Assembly: GCF_023657595.1 (NCBI RefSeq)
Contig: NZ_CP098323.1
Location: 3,496,001-3,560,000 of the forward strand
Reading direction: 5' to 3'
Source: Cytobacillus firmus
GTDB taxonomy: Bacteria; Bacillota; Bacilli; Bacillales; Cytobacillaceae
Length of the DNA: 64,000 nucleotides
The notes below the pieces were generated by a model, which made no database searches, was not told the origin of the DNA, and was given only the letters and a program-made list of their open reading frames with translations. Below are positions 1-8,169 of this stretch, in pieces (positions within the stretch are counted from its first letter, which is position 1; the number at the start of each line of letters is the position of its first letter). Made by a program: the position numbers and the translations under genes.

Positions 1-465
1 TGAAGCAGTGGGCTGTTTGGGAGCTTCCTGCTGCTGTGCTGTTCCCCCCGTTGACCCTTGCTGAGGCTTAGTCTGCTTTTCAGTTTCCACCCCGCCATAA
101 TGGGTAAATTTATTGCCCTTATTGATTTGTTCTTTCACATATTGTTCATTATATTTAGATGCTTTCACGAGCTTGTTTTTTGTTTCCTGGCCGGCAAGCC
201 CGTCAATGGGAAGTCCAAATTCATATTGGAAGTTCCTAAGTGCCCAATAGGTTCCCCACCCAAAGACTCCATCGATCTTCCCGTTGTAAAAGCCTAAATA
301 CTGCAGACGGGATTGAAGTTCTATTACATCGTTACCTACAGCCCCGTGCTGAATCACCTGATTTGAAAAGGCATTGGCTTTTTCCATATTCCCGCTCAAT
401 GGAATTCCCAGAACACAAAGGGAGATTATGATTAACACCTTTCCTGCCATAAATTTCTTTTTCAT
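1..465 (-). CDS. sleB: Spore cortex-lytic enzyme SleB, 3' part missing (off window)
   Basis: The product degrades spore peptidoglycan (muramic-delta-lactam cortex) during germination and is stored in the spore. The 155 codons seen encode a hydrophobic signal segment (about residues 8-30), then a peptidoglycan-binding domain (about 35-105; motifs ELQSRLQYLGFYNGKIDG and GTYWALRNFQ), then a Gln/Pro-rich linker. This matches SleB of Bacillus; the catalytic hydrolase domain lies beyond base 1. The ATG is preceded by a GGAGG at good spacing. The expected partner ypeB would lie off the left edge. Identity is firm from the N-terminal half and from the neighbouring prsW, the same order as in B. subtilis. 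Confidence 0.9.
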   Translation of the reverse strand, partial: MKKKFMAGKVLIIISLCVLGIPLSGNMEKANAFSNQVIQHGAVGNDVIELQSRLQYLGFYNGKIDGVFGWGTYWALRNFQYEFGLPIDGLAGQETKNKLVKASKYNEQYVKEQINKGNKFTHYGGVETEKQTKPQQGSTGGTAQQQEAPKQPTAS

Positions 466-570
466 GGATTATAACCTCCAAAAGTCAATCTTTTATCATT
501 GATCCTATTTTTTGTAGTCTCTGGCTTTTTATTCAATAACTTGAATCATTTATTAAGGCTGCCGGCAAAT

Positions 571-603
571 AAAAAACCCTCCATCAGGAATGGAGAGTTT
601 TCT
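571..603 (-). terminator. Terminator of prsW, overlapping its last codons
   Basis: CTCCAT/ATGGAG stem with a T-run on the minus strand. The stop codon of prsW lies inside the hairpin. Confidence 0.65.
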
Positions 604-1273
604 GTATATCAATTTGATTATTCACATGCTTTACGCTATGAGCCCTTGCTTTTTTAACTTTTCTTAAGCCCAGCCACCAAAGGAAGATCATAAATGGAAA
701 CATGATAAAAATCCAATGCTTAAGGGAAATAAGGATATAGTCGTAAATACCGTGAAGGAGAAAAGGTATAAGAAGTGAAAAGGCTATCCATTTTTTTGTA
801 GATGTTGCCGAGAATTTTCCTTTTCCTATATAATAGCCCATGATAACACCGAAGAGAGCATGACTGGAAACCGGGAGCAAGGCCCTCCCAAGTGCGTGTT
901 CCACACCTAGCCCGATGAGATAGAAGATATTTTCTGCCGTAGCAAAGCCGAGTGATACCGAGGCACCATACACAATTCCATCATATGGTTCATCAAAGGT
1001 TATATGCTGATAAATAGTATAGAATAATATAAACCATTTAAAGAACTCTTCCAGCATGCTTGATGATAGAAATGCATCCGCTAAACTGGACTGCAGCACC
1101 CCTTCAGTTTCTAAAACATATTGGATGAACATGATAGGGAACACAAGCAAAGCACCAAATAAAAAAGTTTTAAAAACCATTGAGATAGGTTCTGACTCAT
1201 ATTGATCTTTTAAATAAAAATAACTTAATAGTGCCAGTCCCGGCGCGATGCCAGCGGATAATATTCCCAGCAT
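584..1273 (-). CDS. prsW: Intramembrane metalloprotease PrsW
   Basis: Membrane protease that in B. subtilis makes the site-1 cut of anti-sigma factor RsiW and so activates SigW. The 229-residue protein has several hydrophobic helices, the EEFFKW motif near residue 75 carrying the catalytic glutamates, and later conserved histidines (SSHALFG, HGIYDY). I start at the ATG at 1273, preceded by AGAGGAC; an upstream in-frame TTG would add six residues but lacks a site. It sits next to sleB as in B. subtilis. The rsiW/sigW pair is not in this window, so its substrate here is inferred from the family. Confidence 0.9.
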   Translation of the reverse strand: MLGILSAGIAPGLALLSYFYLKDQYESEPISMVFKTFLFGALLVFPIMFIQYVLETEGVLQSSLADAFLSSSMLEEFFKWFILFYTIYQHITFDEPYDGIVYGASVSLGFATAENIFYLIGLGVEHALGRALLPVSSHALFGVIMGYYIGKGKFSATSTKKWIAFSLLIPFLLHGIYDYILISLKHWIFIMFPFMIFLWWLGLRKVKKARAHSVKHVNNQIDIQKTLHS

Positions 1274-1350
1274 GAGCTGTCCTCTTTTCAATCTGTTTTC
1301 TTAATCGTATCATGATATAGTAAGAATTAAAATGATTATTCAAATATTGG

Positions 1351-1380
1351 AAAATAAATATTTCGGTTCATATTTATTTT
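1351..1380. promoter_or_regulatory. 11-bp perfect inverted repeat upstream of ansA
   Basis: Arms 1351-1361 and 1370-1380 (AAAATAAATAT / ATATTTATTTT) with an 8-nt centre end 25 bases before the ansA start. It could be an operator or a leader hairpin; the regulator is unknown. Confidence 0.4.
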
Positions 1381-1405
1381 TCAAGGCGAAAATTGGGGGA
1401 TTAAC

Positions 1406-2374
1406 ATGGTGAAAAAAAAGATACTTGTTATACACACAGGGGGTACCATTTCAATGAGCGAGGATGCAGAAACAGGTGCCGTAAAACCAACAGATAATAA
1501 TCCATTAACTGAAAAAACAAAGGAACTGCTGTCCCTTGCAGAATTACTGATTGAAGAGCCATTCCACCTTCCTTCACCGCATATTACGCCAAAGGAAATG
1601 CTTAAATTAAAGGAAATCATTGAAAACAGCCTTGCAAAGGAAGAGATTAGCGGCGTAGTGATCACACATGGAACAGATACATTAGAAGAGACAGCCTACT
1701 TTTTGGACTTAAGTGTGAAAACATCCCTTCCGATCGTTGTTACAGGTGCAATGAGATCGAGTAATGAAATCGGTTCAGACGGACTATACAACCTTATTTC
1801 TTCTATTCGTGTAGCTGCTTGTGAAGAAGCAAAAGACAAAGGAGTCCTTGTCGTTTTGAATGATGAAATCCATACAGCAGAAAATGTTACAAAAACACAT
1901 ACGAGTAATGTCTCTACTTTCCAGAGCCCTCAGTACGGGCCAATTGGAATAGTCACAAAGAGAGGTGTATTATTCCATAACGCGCCGACAAATAGAGAAT
2001 ACTACCCTTTGGATACAGTTGTAAAAAAAGTCACACTCATTAAAGCCTTCGCCGGAATGGATTCTTCTTTGCTTCATGCGATAGGGAATTTAGATTTCGA
2101 TGGTGTTGTTATCGAAGCACTTGGACAAGGTAATCTGCCTCCAGCCACAATTGAGGGCATTAAAGCCCTTACAGAAAAAAACATTCCGATTGTATTGGTT
2201 TCCCGCTGCTTCAATGGAATTGCTCAAGATGTTTATGGTTATGACGGAGGCGGAAAACATCTCAAGGACATGGGGGTAATATTTTCAAATGGGCTTAATG
2301 GACAAAAAGCCAGAATTAAACTGTTAATTGGACTGGAGACACAGCAAAATATCGAAGAGATTTTTCAAATATAA
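1406..2374 (+). CDS. ansA: L-asparaginase, type I (cytoplasmic)
   Basis: Hydrolyses asparagine to aspartate and ammonia. The 322-residue protein has no signal peptide and shows both asparaginase signatures: the N-terminal HTGGTIS (nucleophile Thr near residue 12) and HGTDTLEET near residue 90 (Thr-Asp pair). Length and sequence fit the AnsA type rather than the secreted AnsZ type. The ATG follows a GGGGG ribosome site. It stands alone between prsW and ypdA, divergent from prsW and convergent with ypdA, with an 11-bp inverted repeat in front that may control it. No aspartase gene follows, unlike the ansAB operon of B. subtilis. Confidence 0.9.
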   Translation: MVKKKILVIHTGGTISMSEDAETGAVKPTDNNPLTEKTKELLSLAELLIEEPFHLPSPHITPKEMLKLKEIIENSLAKEEISGVVITHGTDTLEETAYFLDLSVKTSLPIVVTGAMRSSNEIGSDGLYNLISSIRVAACEEAKDKGVLVVLNDEIHTAENVTKTHTSNVSTFQSPQYGPIGIVTKRGVLFHNAPTNREYYPLDTVVKKVTLIKAFAGMDSSLLHAIGNLDFDGVVIEALGQGNLPPATIEGIKALTEKNIPIVLVSRCFNGIAQDVYGYDGGGKHLKDMGVIFSNGLNGQKARIKLLIGLETQQNIEEIFQI

Positions 2375-2376
2375 TT

Positions 2377-2406
2377 AAAAGGCTGATCTGAAATGATCAG
2401 CCTTTT
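2377..2406. terminator. Bidirectional terminator between ansA and ypdA
   Basis: Perfect 12-bp stem AAAAGGCTGATC / GATCAGCCTTTT with a 6-nt loop. The ypdA stop codon is inside the stem. Confidence 0.85.
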
Positions 2407-3377
2407 CTGTTTCCGCTCTCTTTTTCAATTATTGCTTTTGCTATTTGTCCGCCGTGAAATCTTCCATTTTCAATAAAAATTTCGTTGGCATTATTTCCGG
2501 CAGCTATCACACCTGCAATAAATATTCCAGGGACATTCGTTTCCATTGTTTCAGGGTTAAATTGAGGGCGCCCGGTTTCATCATTAATTTGAATCCCCAT
2601 ATTTCTTAAAAATCCGTGATCAGGATGATAGCCAGTCATGGCAAACACAAAATCGTTTTTAATGTCAAAGGCTTTACCATCCACTGTATATAATAGCTTA
2701 TTTTCACTAATTTCTTTCACATGTGCATTGAACTCCATTTTAATGACGCCATTTCTCACTAAAGACTCAAACTCAGGCAGAATCCAGGGCTTTATGCTTG
2801 GTGAATATTCTGTTCCGCGATAGATCACCGTAACTCTTGCTCCTGCTTTTACCAGTTCGATTGCGGCATCAACGCTTGAGTTCTTCCCTCCGATAACTGC
2901 TACGTCTTTATCAAAAAATGGGTGAGCTTCTTTGAAATAGTGAAATACCTTTGAAAGATCCTCACCGGGAACTTCCATGTAATTGGGATTATCATAATAA
3001 CCTGTAGCAATTATGACGTTATTGACTGTATAATCCCCCTTATCAGTTTGTACTTCAAATGCTTCGGAATGATTTTTTACTACATTTAGAACTTTTTCGT
3101 AAGCATTGATCTTAATGCCTTTCCTTTTCACCACTTCCCGGTAATACGTTAGCGCCTGGTTTCTCTTAGGCTTGTAATTTTCCGTTATGAAGGGCACCCC
3201 GCCGATTTCGAGCTTCTCACTTGTGCTGAAGAAAGTCTGGTGTGTCGGGTAGTTGTATATTGCATTTACGATATTGCCCTTTTCAATAACAAGGGGGGTT
3301 TTTCCAGCTTCCTGAAGGGCAATGGCAGCTGCCAGTCCGCAGGGCCCTCCCCCAACAATAATAGCGTCTATATTCAA
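2397..3377 (-). CDS. ypdA: Bacillithiol disulfide reductase YpdA (Bdr)
   Basis: FAD- and NADPH-dependent reductase that reduces bacillithiol disulfide in the cytoplasm, part of the low-GC Gram-positive thiol redox buffer. The 326-residue protein begins with an FAD-binding Rossmann motif (IIVGGGPCGLAAAIAL, about residues 6-21), has a second nucleotide-binding motif (VIGGKNSSVDAAIE near 165) and a C-terminal GVIAAGNNANEIF segment. A GTG at 3386 sits inside the AAGGAG ribosome site, so the TTG at 3377 (8 nt downstream of it) is the better start. Position before gudB matches B. subtilis. Confidence 0.92.
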   Translation of the reverse strand: MNIDAIIVGGGPCGLAAAIALQEAGKTPLVIEKGNIVNAIYNYPTHQTFFSTSEKLEIGGVPFITENYKPKRNQALTYYREVVKRKGIKINAYEKVLNVVKNHSEAFEVQTDKGDYTVNNVIIATGYYDNPNYMEVPGEDLSKVFHYFKEAHPFFDKDVAVIGGKNSSVDAAIELVKAGARVTVIYRGTEYSPSIKPWILPEFESLVRNGVIKMEFNAHVKEISENKLLYTVDGKAFDIKNDFVFAMTGYHPDHGFLRNMGIQINDETGRPQFNPETMETNVPGIFIAGVIAAGNNANEIFIENGRFHGGQIAKAIIEKESGNRKG

Positions 3378-3427
3378 GATTCTCACTCCTTAAATGCCAA
3401 AAACAAGTATTCCATGCTGCTGTTTAT

Positions 3428-3464
3428 AAAAAATCTCCCATCAGTTTATGATAGGAGATTTTTT
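3428..3464. terminator. Terminator between gudB and ypdA
   Basis: AAATCTCC/GGAGATTT stem with an inner ATCA/TGAT pair and T-runs on both strands. Confidence 0.8.
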
Positions 3465-3492
3465 ATGATTATTCAAATGTGAAGATTTACAG

Positions 3493-4767
3493 TTAAATCC
3501 ATCCACGGAATCTTGAAGCTTCCGCCATTTTTCTGACACCTACCATGTAGGCAGCCAGACGCATATCTACACGGCGTGTTTGGGATGTCTGATAGATATT
3601 ATCGAATGATTTAACCATGACTTTCTCAAGCTTTTCTTCTACTTCTTCTTCAGTCCAGTAATATCCCTGGTTATTTTGAACCCATTCGAAATAGGATACT
3701 GTTACACCGCCGGCAGAAGCCAGTACATCAGGGACAAGCAGGATTCCCCGCTCAGACAGAATCTGTGTTGCTTCCAAAGTAGTTGGCCCGTTAGCCGCCT
3801 CCACTACAATGCCAGCTCTTATGTTATGTGCATTTTCTTCTGTTATCTGGTTTTCTATGGCTGCCGGGACCAGAATATCGCAATCAAGTTCAAGCAGCTC
3901 TTTATTTGAAATTGTATCATTAAACAATTTTGTCACAGTGCCAAAGCTGTCACGGCGATCCAAAAGGTAATCAATATCAAGGCCGTTTGGATCATATAAA
4001 CCGCCATAAGCATCTGAAATACCAACAACCTTTGCACCTGCATCATGCATAAACTTTGAGAGGAAACTTCCAGCGTTTCCGAATCCCTGAACAACAACTC
4101 TTGCACCTTCAAGGTTAATGCCTTTTTTCTTGGCAGCTTCCCGAATGCAAATTGTAACCCCTTTAGCTGTTGCTGATTCCCGTCCATGTGAACCCCCAAG
4201 TACAAGTGGTTTACCGGTAATAAAGCCTGGGGAATTAAATTCATCAATCCGGCTGTATTCATCCATCATCCATGCCATGATCTGCGAGTTGGTAAATACA
4301 TCAGGCGCAGGAATATCCTTAGTAGGACCTACAATTTGACTGATTGCCCGAACATATCCGCGGCTAAGCCGCTCTAACTCACCGAAGGACATATCGCGCG
4401 GGTCACAAACGATTCCGCCTTTACCTCCGCCATATGGAAGATCTACAATTCCGCATTTCAAGCTCATCCAAATCGACAGTGCTTTTACTTCCTTTTCAGT
4501 TACATTCGGGTGAAAACGAATACCGCCTTTAGTAGGACCAACAGCATCATTATGCTGGGCCCGGTAGCCAGTAAAGACTTTTACTGTTCCGTCATCCATC
4601 CGTACAGGAATTTTCACTGTCATCATACGAATTGGCTCTTTAAGAAGCTCATACACCTCATCGGAATAACCCAGCTTCCCTAAAGCCTTATGTATGACCG
4701 TTTGAGTCGACTTTAAAACGTCCAATTTTTCAGCTTTATTTGAATCAGTACCTTTCTCGGCTACCAT
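3493..4767 (-). CDS. gudB: NAD-dependent glutamate dehydrogenase (GudB/RocG family)
   Basis: Oxidatively deaminates glutamate to 2-oxoglutarate and ammonia; the main glutamate catabolic step and a hub joining nitrogen and carbon metabolism. The 424-residue protein has the substrate-binding GPTKGGIRFHP segment, the catalytic-lysine region DLPYGGGKGGIVCDP (about 110-125), and the Rossmann motif VQGFGNAGS near 230. The start at 4767 follows AGGAGG; an upstream ATG at 4797 has no site. The segment EKEVKALSIWM has a single VKA, unlike the duplicated VKA that inactivates GudB in laboratory B. subtilis, so the enzyme should be active. A cre-like site lies upstream. Confidence 0.93.
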   Translation of the reverse strand: MVAEKGTDSNKAEKLDVLKSTQTVIHKALGKLGYSDEVYELLKEPIRMMTVKIPVRMDDGTVKVFTGYRAQHNDAVGPTKGGIRFHPNVTEKEVKALSIWMSLKCGIVDLPYGGGKGGIVCDPRDMSFGELERLSRGYVRAISQIVGPTKDIPAPDVFTNSQIMAWMMDEYSRIDEFNSPGFITGKPLVLGGSHGRESATAKGVTICIREAAKKKGINLEGARVVVQGFGNAGSFLSKFMHDAGAKVVGISDAYGGLYDPNGLDIDYLLDRRDSFGTVTKLFNDTISNKELLELDCDILVPAAIENQITEENAHNIRAGIVVEAANGPTTLEATQILSERGILLVPDVLASAGGVTVSYFEWVQNNQGYYWTEEEVEEKLEKVMVKSFDNIYQTSQTRRVDMRLAAYMVGVRKMAEASRFRGWI

Positions 4768-4819
4768 TTGTAAACCTCCTAGAAAAATCACTTTCATTAG
4801 TTGTCCGCTTCCATGGAAT

Positions 4820-4847
4820 AGTATACACCTTTGCCTAATTTATGCAA
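4820..4847 (-). promoter_or_regulatory. SigA-type promoter of gudB
   Basis: Minus-strand TTGCAT (4847-4842) and TATACT (4825-4820) separated by 16 bases, with the gene start about 50 bases downstream. Confidence 0.6.
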
Positions 4848-4886
4848 GAAGAATCATGCGGTTTTCCGCATTTTTTGATATTTTTG

Positions 4887-4900
4887 TGAAAACGCTGTCA
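4887..4900. promoter_or_regulatory. Predicted cre (CcpA) site upstream of gudB
   Basis: TGAAAACGCTGTCA matches the catabolite-responsive consensus TGWNANCGNTNWCA at every defined position. It lies about 40 bases upstream of the -35. A 6-bp hairpin (ATGCGG/CCGCAT, 4856-4871) lies between it and the promoter. The rest of the 4798-5120 gap shows no gene. Confidence 0.55.
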
Positions 4901-5119
4901 GCGTTGGTATTAAAGGGAATTTTCTGTTTACTCCCAGTACTCCTTTTCCCGCTGAAGGGCAAAAGAAACCTCCTGTTTCCTTTTGTAAAGCAACATCTTT
5001 ATATATGATATTATTGCAGCTGTTTGACTATATTTGGTTTACCCAATTTTTATATAATTCATGAGCTATTAATCCAGATTCGTTGCTGGATGCAGCGAAT
5101 GCATATTGCAAAAGAGTAA

Positions 5120-5155
5120 CCTGCATAAAAAAAAGAGGTTGGATCCCCTCTTTAC
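5120..5155 (-). terminator. Terminator of ypbH
   Basis: AAAGAGG/CCTCTTT stem followed by eight T on the minus strand. Confidence 0.85.
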
Positions 5156-5156
5156 A

Positions 5157-5735
5157 TTATGAGAAATATTCCACCAGCTTTTTTACAGCATTGGCTTCGA
5201 TCAGCACTTTCCCATATTCCTGAATAACGTGAATGCTGGTAAAAGCCGAATCACCGTACTCAGCTAATATGGCAATTACCCGGTGAATATTTCCCCCCTC
5301 CAAATCTGCTGCATGATAAAAATATTTTTCTTTATAAAAGTATAGGCTTCCTTCCTCAATCTGCACGCTGTTCAGACTTTTTGCCATTTGAATTACATGT
5401 TCAAAATCCAGGAATTCGAATAATATATCTTCACTGCCATCAACAGTTACCTGCATTTCAATAAAACCATCATCAAGGAGCTCTTCATCCATCTGCTCCT
5501 CCATCGTAACAATCATCACCATTCCCTGTGCCTGCATGGAGAATATTTCCACTGCTACTGACCCGTGAATGTCTACACCGAATTCTTCACTTGCTTCTTC
5601 CAGCATTTCATGAAAAAGCTGATGCCATTTTAATGAATCCTTCAAGACATCTTCCTTAGTCAGTCCCCTATCATTCAAGTCATCTAAAGTGAGAAAGATT
5701 TTGATTTTATTATAATTCAAACGTTCTAAGCGCAT
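5157..5735 (-). CDS. ypbH: MecA paralogue YpbH (MecB), ClpC adaptor
   Basis: Adaptor-type protein that binds the ClpC ATPase; in B. subtilis the paralogue of MecA, affecting competence and sporulation protein turnover. The 192-residue protein has the MecA N-terminal substrate-recognition domain (MRLERLNYNKIKIFLTLDDL), a short acidic linker (MEEQMDEELLDDG) and the C-terminal ClpC-binding domain (about 100-190). Its length fits YpbH rather than the longer MecA, and adjacency to gudB agrees. The ATG at 5735 follows GGGGG; an upstream in-frame start would add eight residues without a better site. Confidence 0.9.
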   Translation of the reverse strand: MRLERLNYNKIKIFLTLDDLNDRGLTKEDVLKDSLKWHQLFHEMLEEASEEFGVDIHGSVAVEIFSMQAQGMVMIVTMEEQMDEELLDDGFIEMQVTVDGSEDILFEFLDFEHVIQMAKSLNSVQIEEGSLYFYKEKYFYHAADLEGGNIHRVIAILAEYGDSAFTSIHVIQEYGKVLIEANAVKKLVEYFS

Positions 5736-5819
5736 GATAAGCCCCCTGACCTGAACCAACTCTTTGGTTTAGTGTATGATATATTGCTTAGTTTGTGAGT
5801 CGTCTTTTTTTCTGTGACT

Positions 5820-5857
5820 AAAAAAAGAAAAGACCCGGCAATTAACCGCCAGATCTA
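5820..5857 (-). terminator. Terminator of the B12-type MerR regulator gene
   Basis: GATCTGGC/GCCGGGTC stem (with G-U pairs) followed by TTTTCTTTTTTT on the minus strand. Confidence 0.75.
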
Positions 5858-5861
5858 TTGT

Positions 5862-6767
5862 TTAAAGGAGCCGTTCTTTAATCCATTCTTCCCATTCTTG
5901 CGGAGAACTTCCGGGTATAAACTGTTCATACTTCATTTTTTCTTCATTGCTTAGGGAATCAATGCCGAATCCCCCAATGCCTACATGGAGGTTTCCATAA
6001 GTCCCGGTAAGTCTCTCTGAAAGTTTAAGGGTTTCCGGCACGTTTGACTTCATTGTACACGACAGAAATAAAAACTTGGGTTTAACCACTCCAATTACAG
6101 TGTCAATATCTTCATCAGCAATGCTTGTCCCAAGGTAAACAACCTCAAATCCTCTTCTCCGCAGAAATAACGTAAAAATTAAAAGTCCTAATTCGTGAGC
6201 TTCTCCAGGCCCGCAAACTGCGACCACCTTTGGCAGAACCCCGTTATGCGGAAATGAATGCAGAATCATCCCTATTCTTGATCTTAATATGGACGAGGCA
6301 AAGTGCTCATGAGCAGTGGTAATTTTCCCTTCATCCCATAGATGTCCAATTTTCACTAAAAGAGAGCCTAGTATATCAATTAGGACTTTATCTATTGTGT
6401 AAAAACTAAAAGCCTGATTAATCAAATCATGCGCTTTCGATTCATTAAAATGAAGGAGAGCTTCAAGAAGCTCATTGGCGAGGGCACCCGACCGGTCTCC
6501 TTCCTTATCCACCTGAAGCGGCTCGGCATTTAATTCCTTATTCTCCAGAAGGGAAACAGCCTGGCTGATGGAAAAGCCCTGATCTACTTTCATGATCAGC
6601 CATTTTAGTATTTTGATATGCTCTTCGGTGTATAGTCTATGGCCTGATTCATTTCTCTTTGGAGCAACGATTTGATACCGCCTTTCCCACGCCCTTAAGG
6701 TTCCTGGCTGAATACCGAGCATCTTAGAAACAGCCTTAATATTATATTTACCTTCTTCAGTTGCCAT
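5862..6767 (-). CDS. MerR-family regulator with cobalamin-binding domain (CarH/LitR-like)
   Basis: Probable adenosylcobalamin-dependent, possibly light-responsive, transcription factor. Residues 8-75 form a MerR helix-turn-helix (KAVSKMLGIQPGTLRAWERRY). Residues about 95-175 fit the B12-cap helical bundle with an intact W-x9-E-H motif (W144, E154, H155). Residues about 180-295 form a Rossmann B12 domain with E-x-H-x2-G (E189, H191, G194), whose His is the expected lower cobalt ligand. These are the hallmarks of CarH/LitR. The residue after W144 is Asp, whereas Thermus CarH has His there (its light-formed cobalt ligand). It sits alone between ypbH and ypbG, where B. subtilis has no such gene. 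The ATG follows GGGAGGG. Target genes are unknown. Confidence 0.85.
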   Translation of the reverse strand: MATEEGKYNIKAVSKMLGIQPGTLRAWERRYQIVAPKRNESGHRLYTEEHIKILKWLIMKVDQGFSISQAVSLLENKELNAEPLQVDKEGDRSGALANELLEALLHFNESKAHDLINQAFSFYTIDKVLIDILGSLLVKIGHLWDEGKITTAHEHFASSILRSRIGMILHSFPHNGVLPKVVAVCGPGEAHELGLLIFTLFLRRRGFEVVYLGTSIADEDIDTVIGVVKPKFLFLSCTMKSNVPETLKLSERLTGTYGNLHVGIGGFGIDSLSNEEKMKYEQFIPGSSPQEWEEWIKERLL

Positions 6768-6829
6768 GCTCAGCCCTCCCTTCAATGCTAATTAGCAAAT
6801 ATCGCTGGACAGCGATTAAATTTCAGAAC

Positions 6830-6852
6830 TTATACCTACTTAAAAAGTATAA
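6830..6852. promoter_or_regulatory. Possible operator in front of the MerR regulator gene
   Basis: Inverted repeat TTATAC (6830-6835) / GTATAA (6847-6852) spaced by 11 bases lies 63-85 bases upstream of the start. MerR regulators of this class usually repress their own promoter; the site assignment is inference. Confidence 0.3.
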
Positions 6853-6888
6853 AAACAACAGTAAGTATTGTAAAATCTGGATGTGTTT

Positions 6889-7677
6889 TCATTTTGAAGC
6901 TAAGATATCAGCTTTTTTTAAGGTGATGAAGTGAGTTTCAGACTTTGCTCCCAGCCTTAAAGGCACTCCAGTCGTTCCATAGCCGTTGCTGATCAGAATT
7001 GTTGTTTGCGGCAGCACTTTTATCCGTCCCTTTTCATAAGGGCTATACCCTAAAATATGTATTTGTCCGCCATGCGTATGCCCGCTTAAGACAAGGTGAA
7101 TATTTTGTTCTTTTTCTATACTATTAATGATTCGTGGATCATGGCTGACGAGAACCCGAAATCCATCAGAGACTATATCCTCAAGTGCAAGGTCGAGCCG
7201 ATCCCTCTCTTTGCTGAAATCATCTGTTCCCAGCAGAATAAAACGCTCACCTTCCTCTGATTCAAAAGAGAGGGCAGTGTTATCTAGAATTTTAACTCCG
7301 CATTCGAGGAGGAGGGCGTCGAGCTGATGGTAATCAACTTCATAATCATTGTTCCCCCACACGAAATAGACAGGCCCGCATTCCTTCAAACCCAGCAGGT
7401 TTTTCCTTACTCTATCAAAAGGGACTCCTCTTTCCAAGAGATCGCCGCCGATAATCACCAGGTCAGGCTTCTTCTCTTTTATCTCCCCGATAATGGTTTC
7501 TGATACTGTCCTCCTATGAATATCAGAAATAAAAAAAAGCTTTATTTCACCAAAGGTTTCCGGAAATTCAGGAAAAGAAAGCTCTTTATATATAATTCTA
7601 TCTGCAAATGCCTCCCTAAGCATAAACAATAGTAAACCCGCAACGCCAATTAAGGCTAAAGCTATTAAGTATATCAT
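6889..7677 (-). CDS. ypbG: Membrane-anchored metallophosphoesterase YpbG
   Basis: Calcineurin-like phosphoesterase of unknown substrate, held to the membrane by one N-terminal helix (about residues 1-20). The 262-residue protein has the metal-binding motifs FISDIHRR (D-x-H), IIGGDLLERG, WGNND (a variant of the usual GNHD) and SGHTHGGQ. The catalytic part is expected outside or at the membrane face. I start at the ATG at 7677 preceded by AGGAGG; an ATG at 7692 is an alternative that adds five residues. In B. subtilis ypbG directly adjoins ypbF, but here several genes separate them. Confidence 0.85.
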   Translation of the reverse strand: MIYLIALALIGVAGLLLFMLREAFADRIIYKELSFPEFPETFGEIKLFFISDIHRRTVSETIIGEIKEKKPDLVIIGGDLLERGVPFDRVRKNLLGLKECGPVYFVWGNNDYEVDYHQLDALLLECGVKILDNTALSFESEEGERFILLGTDDFSKERDRLDLALEDIVSDGFRVLVSHDPRIINSIEKEQNIHLVLSGHTHGGQIHILGYSPYEKGRIKVLPQTTILISNGYGTTGVPLRLGAKSETHFITLKKADILASK

Positions 7678-7705
7678 AAATCCTCCTGCCATCAATTTCC
7701 TTTAC

Positions 7706-8110
7706 TCAGTCTCCAGCAAAATTGATTTTCTTGAAATCTAAAGAAATAATACCATAGATTGCCGAAAAACAGAAAAGGGCAAACGCTTCCCATGGCGAAA
7801 GGACTGATAAAGTAAAAAAGCATCCCATCAGCAATAAGATCAGAACAGTGCCAAATAAAGCATTGCTTTCTTTCAATGACTTGAAATTTTTAAAAACTCC
7901 TGCAGCCCATTCGATGATCATCCTAATGATTTCTGCGTTGGCAATAAAGGAGATAAGAAAAAAAGTCATTCCCAGGACAAAGCCTGCCGGCTCGAGCACA
8001 AAAATAACAATCATATCTGAAATGCCCATGGGAATAGACACCGGAAAAAGTTTAATATATAAAATGCCGCCAATAAAGCCTGTCACCAGCTTCAGCAAAA
8101 TAATAAACAA
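7706..8110 (-). CDS. Small integral membrane protein, unknown function
   Basis: A 134-residue hydrophobic protein with about four membrane-spanning segments (near residues 2-22, 30-57, 85-105 and 110-125). I do not recognise the family. It has a TTG start with a strong GGGAGGG site seven bases upstream, and ends 28 bases before ypbG, so both probably share a transcript. The ribosome site lies in the arm of a hairpin that could also end transcription from the upstream CBS gene. The gene is real by site, spacing and hydrophobic pattern, but its role is unknown. Confidence 0.7.
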   Translation of the reverse strand: MFIILLKLVTGFIGGILYIKLFPVSIPMGISDMIVIFVLEPAGFVLGMTFFLISFIANAEIIRMIIEWAAGVFKNFKSLKESNALFGTVLILLLMGCFFTLSVLSPWEAFALFCFSAIYGIISLDFKKINFAGD

Positions 8111-8113
8111 TAA

Positions 8114-8148
8114 AAATCCCTCCCATACAGAGTGTATGAGAAGGATTT
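8114..8148 (-). terminator. Hairpin between CBS gene and membrane-protein gene, covering the latter's ribosome site
   Basis: AAATCC/GGATTT and CATACA/TGTATG arms around a GAG loop. On the minus strand the hairpin is followed by TTTTTATTG, where TTG is the next start codon, and GGGAGGG is within its 3' arm. Confidence 0.5.
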
Positions 8149-8169
8149 ATTTTGTTGACTATATATACA

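Noticed and set aside
5157-5735. MecA itself rather than YpbH
   Set aside because: Short linker, 192 residues and position beside gudB fit the paralogue YpbH.
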